Of a stretch of DNA of 6,725 nucleotides, positions 5,744-6,725 are shown in pieces. The notes beneath the pieces were generated by a model. It saw only the letters and a program-made list of their open reading frames with translations, made no database searches and was not told where the DNA came from. Each line of letters opens with the position of its first letter. Within the stretch, counting starts at the first letter, position 1. Source of the stretch: Ktedonobacterales bacterium (GTDB lineage Bacteria; Chloroflexota; Ktedonobacteria; Ktedonobacterales; JADMIN01); contig JADMIN010000139.1 in assembly GCA_015478575.1 (NCBI GenBank), positions 1-6,725 of the forward strand, read 5' to 3'. A program made the translations under genes and the position numbers.

Positions 5744-5874
5744 CAGGCGGCGGCGTAGCCTCAGCCTGGACGCGCCAGTGGCGCCAAGCCCTTATAGAGA
5801 CGGCGCGGTTCGGCGCGACCGCGGCGCACATGGCCGCCCAGTTGCTTCGGCTCGCCGCGATGGGATGCTCAGCA
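5744..5874. other. Convergent intergenic spacer with small GC-rich hairpins
   Basis: The DUF4012 gene ends at 5743 and the XRE gene, read from the opposite side, ends at 5875. GCGCC (5772-5776) pairs with GGCGC (5780-5784), and CGCGGT (5804-5809) pairs with ACCGCG (5818-5823). Neither is followed by a T-tract on either strand, so a terminator role is only a guess. A further small palindrome GATGCTCAGCATC (5864-5876) spans the XRE stop codon. No gene is seen here. Confidence 0.35.
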
Positions 5875-6165
5875 TCATCCATAGGTCTCCGCTTTCATGG
5901 CCTTCAGCGGCGTGGCGAGATGTTGCTGGGCACCGCCGTGCCGATCTGGTTCTGGGGCGGGCGCGAGCCAGAAGATGCTCTCCAGCGGTTGATCGAAGTA
6001 GGCGGCCAGCCGGAGTGCCAGCTCAATGGAGGGCACGTAGCGACCCACCTCCAGCGCCAGAATGGTATGGCGCGTCACGTCGAGGTCGCGGGCCAGCTGC
6101 TCCTGCGTCAGACCATAGCCCTGCCGCAGCTCGCGCAGACGATTAGCCACACTGCTCTTCACCAC
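5875..6165 (-). CDS. Small XRE-family (HTH_3) transcriptional regulator
   Basis: This encodes a 96-residue protein from the GTG at 6165 (or 95 from the adjacent GTG at 6162). Residues about 8-62 form a Cro/C1-type helix-turn-helix: RLRELRQGYGLTQEQLARDL, then DVTRHTILALEVGRYVPSIELALRLAAYF, with the TQEQLA first helix and TRHTILALE recognition helix. The sequence then continues DQPLESIFWL, typical of the compact regulators of about 70 residues, plus an extra polar tail of about 27 residues (PAPEPDRHGGAQQ onward) not typical of them. GGAGGG at 6171-6176 is a good ribosome binding site, 5 or 8 bases from the two GTGs. The frame stays open to 6315, but that extension overlaps the permease gene and is Gly/Arg-rich. 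It follows the permease gene by 35 bases on the same strand, suggesting one transcript and control of that transporter; the operator is not visible here. Confidence 0.88.
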   Translation of the reverse strand: MVKSSVANRLRELRQGYGLTQEQLARDLDVTRHTILALEVGRYVPSIELALRLAAYFDQPLESIFWLAPAPEPDRHGGAQQHLATPLKAMKAETYG

Positions 6166-6170
6166 GACAG

Positions 6171-6176
6171 CCCTCC
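6171..6176 (-). promoter_or_regulatory. Ribosome binding site of the XRE regulator
   Basis: GGAGGG on the minus strand precedes two consecutive GTG codons (6165 and 6162) by 5 and 8 bases. It rules out the longer in-frame extension starting at 6315; spacing slightly favours the second GTG. Confidence 0.7.
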
Positions 6177-6200
6177 GAAGCGCTCGTTCACCGCATTGAC

Positions 6201-6725
6201 TTACTGGCGCGCCAGCACTTCCTCGCGCCGCCACGTGGCCGCGCTCACCGTGATCAACACGACATCCGCTATCACGACGCCCACCACCGCGGCGAACATG
6301 GCCCCTGGCCCCCAACTCTGCATTTTGAACGCGAGGCCAAAGAGCGCGAACATGACGGGTAGGATCGCTAGCCCACCGATCTGCTGAGCGGTGTTGAACG
6401 TGCGCACCCGCGATGAGATGAGGCTCGAGACCGCTGCCGCGAAGACCGCATATGCCGGTACGAGGAGCGCCAGCGCCACCGTCAGCGCGGTGGGCAGCAG
6501 CCGGAGCGTATCACGCCCGACCGCCAGCGCGATCTCACCTAGATAACCTACGCAGGCGACAACTGAGAAGAGAATAGCCGGCAACACGGCGCCGAGTACC
6601 TTGCCACCGAAGATGGTGACGTTCGAGGCCGGTGCGGCGAGCAGCGGTGTCAGGCTGCCTTGCTCCTTCTCGCCAGCGAACTGCCCCGCGGCGATACCCA
6701 CGGCGGCGCTGGAGGGCAGCAGGCC
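6201..6725 (-). CDS. ABC-2 type transporter permease (5' end off the right edge)
   Basis: The minus-strand frame is open from the right edge to a TAA at 6201-6203, giving the last 174 residues of a membrane protein. The GTG at 6701 is in frame, but residues before it (LLPSSAAVGIAAG) continue the family pattern, so it is internal. GEKEQGSLTPLLAAP matches the ABC-2 signature (E-x-E-x-G-T/S-x-x-x-LL-x-x-P), followed by a GGKVLGA loop. Four hydrophobic segments follow: LGAVLPAILFSVVACVGYL, LLPTALTVALALLVPAYAVF, IGGLAILPVMFALFGLAF and MFAAVVGVVIADVVLITVSA. The terminal WRREEVLARQ resembles the usual 'F-x-R-E-x-I/L-L' ending of these permeases. It should pair with an ATP-binding subunit encoded beyond the window; the cargo cannot be told. 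Confidence 0.88.
   Translation of the reverse strand, partial: GLLPSSAAVGIAAGQFAGEKEQGSLTPLLAAPASNVTIFGGKVLGAVLPAILFSVVACVGYLGEIALAVGRDTLRLLPTALTVALALLVPAYAVFAAAVSSLISSRVRTFNTAQQIGGLAILPVMFALFGLAFKMQSWGPGAMFAAVVGVVIADVVLITVSAATWRREEVLARQ

Noticed and set aside
6166..6315. N-terminal extension of the XRE regulator to 6315
   Set aside because: It overlaps the permease coding sequence, is Gly/Arg-rich and lacks a ribosome binding site, whereas GGAGGG at 6171-6176 serves the GTG starts.
5566..6387. A 273-codon plus-strand ORF spanning the convergent spacer
   Set aside because: It runs across the end of the DUF4012 gene and antisense to both the XRE and permease genes, and has no domain-like sequence.

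Overview
The window looks like chromosomal DNA of a GC-rich member of the Chloroflexota, most likely a Ktedonobacteria/Thermogemmatispora-type organism. This is inferred from the gene set: a GerMN-domain lipoprotein with a Thr/Pro/Ala stalk, a very large DUF4012 membrane-anchored protein, the 'PTPT' style linkers and the strong G/C preference at third codon positions. No species can be fixed from the sequence alone. There is no rRNA, tRNA, CRISPR array or recognisable insertion sequence.

Layout. (1) Bases 1-1340, minus strand: the N-terminal 446 codons of a two-domain enzyme, a serine alpha/beta hydrolase fused to the start of an AMP-forming (ANL superfamily) acyl-CoA synthetase-like domain; the gene runs off the left edge. 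A possible 132-residue hypothetical gene (1324-1722, minus) lies just upstream and overlaps its start by 17 bases. (2) Bases 1723-2078: a long non-coding stretch between divergent genes. Read on the plus strand it holds two intrinsic-terminator-like hairpins, a 7-base segment exactly complementary to part of the first terminator (antiterminator geometry), a second set of mutually exclusive hairpins, and a hairpin touching the ribosome binding site of the next gene. (3) 2079-2762, plus: a GerMN-domain lipoprotein. (4) 2763-3088: spacer with a candidate 62-codon ORF that has a good ribosome binding site partly inside a hairpin. (5) 3089-5743, plus: an 884-residue DUF4012 protein with a basic cytoplasmic tail carrying a 12-bp tandem repeat, one membrane helix and a large secreted domain. 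(6) 5744-5874: short convergent spacer with two small GC-rich hairpins. (7) 5875-6165, minus: a small XRE/HTH_3 regulator, and 6201-6725, minus: the C-terminal part of an ABC-2 type permease running off the right edge; these two look like one transcription unit.

How they may work together. The lipoprotein and the DUF4012 protein are both envelope proteins on the same strand and could form a cell-surface module, but the 300-base gap means co-transcription is not assured. The permease and regulator resemble the common pairing of a small XRE regulator with an ABC-2 exporter. The hydrolase/acyl-activating fusion is a separate minus-strand unit. The least conventional part is the 1761-2078 leader-like region, which has the layout of a transcription attenuator but matches no RNA family I recognise.
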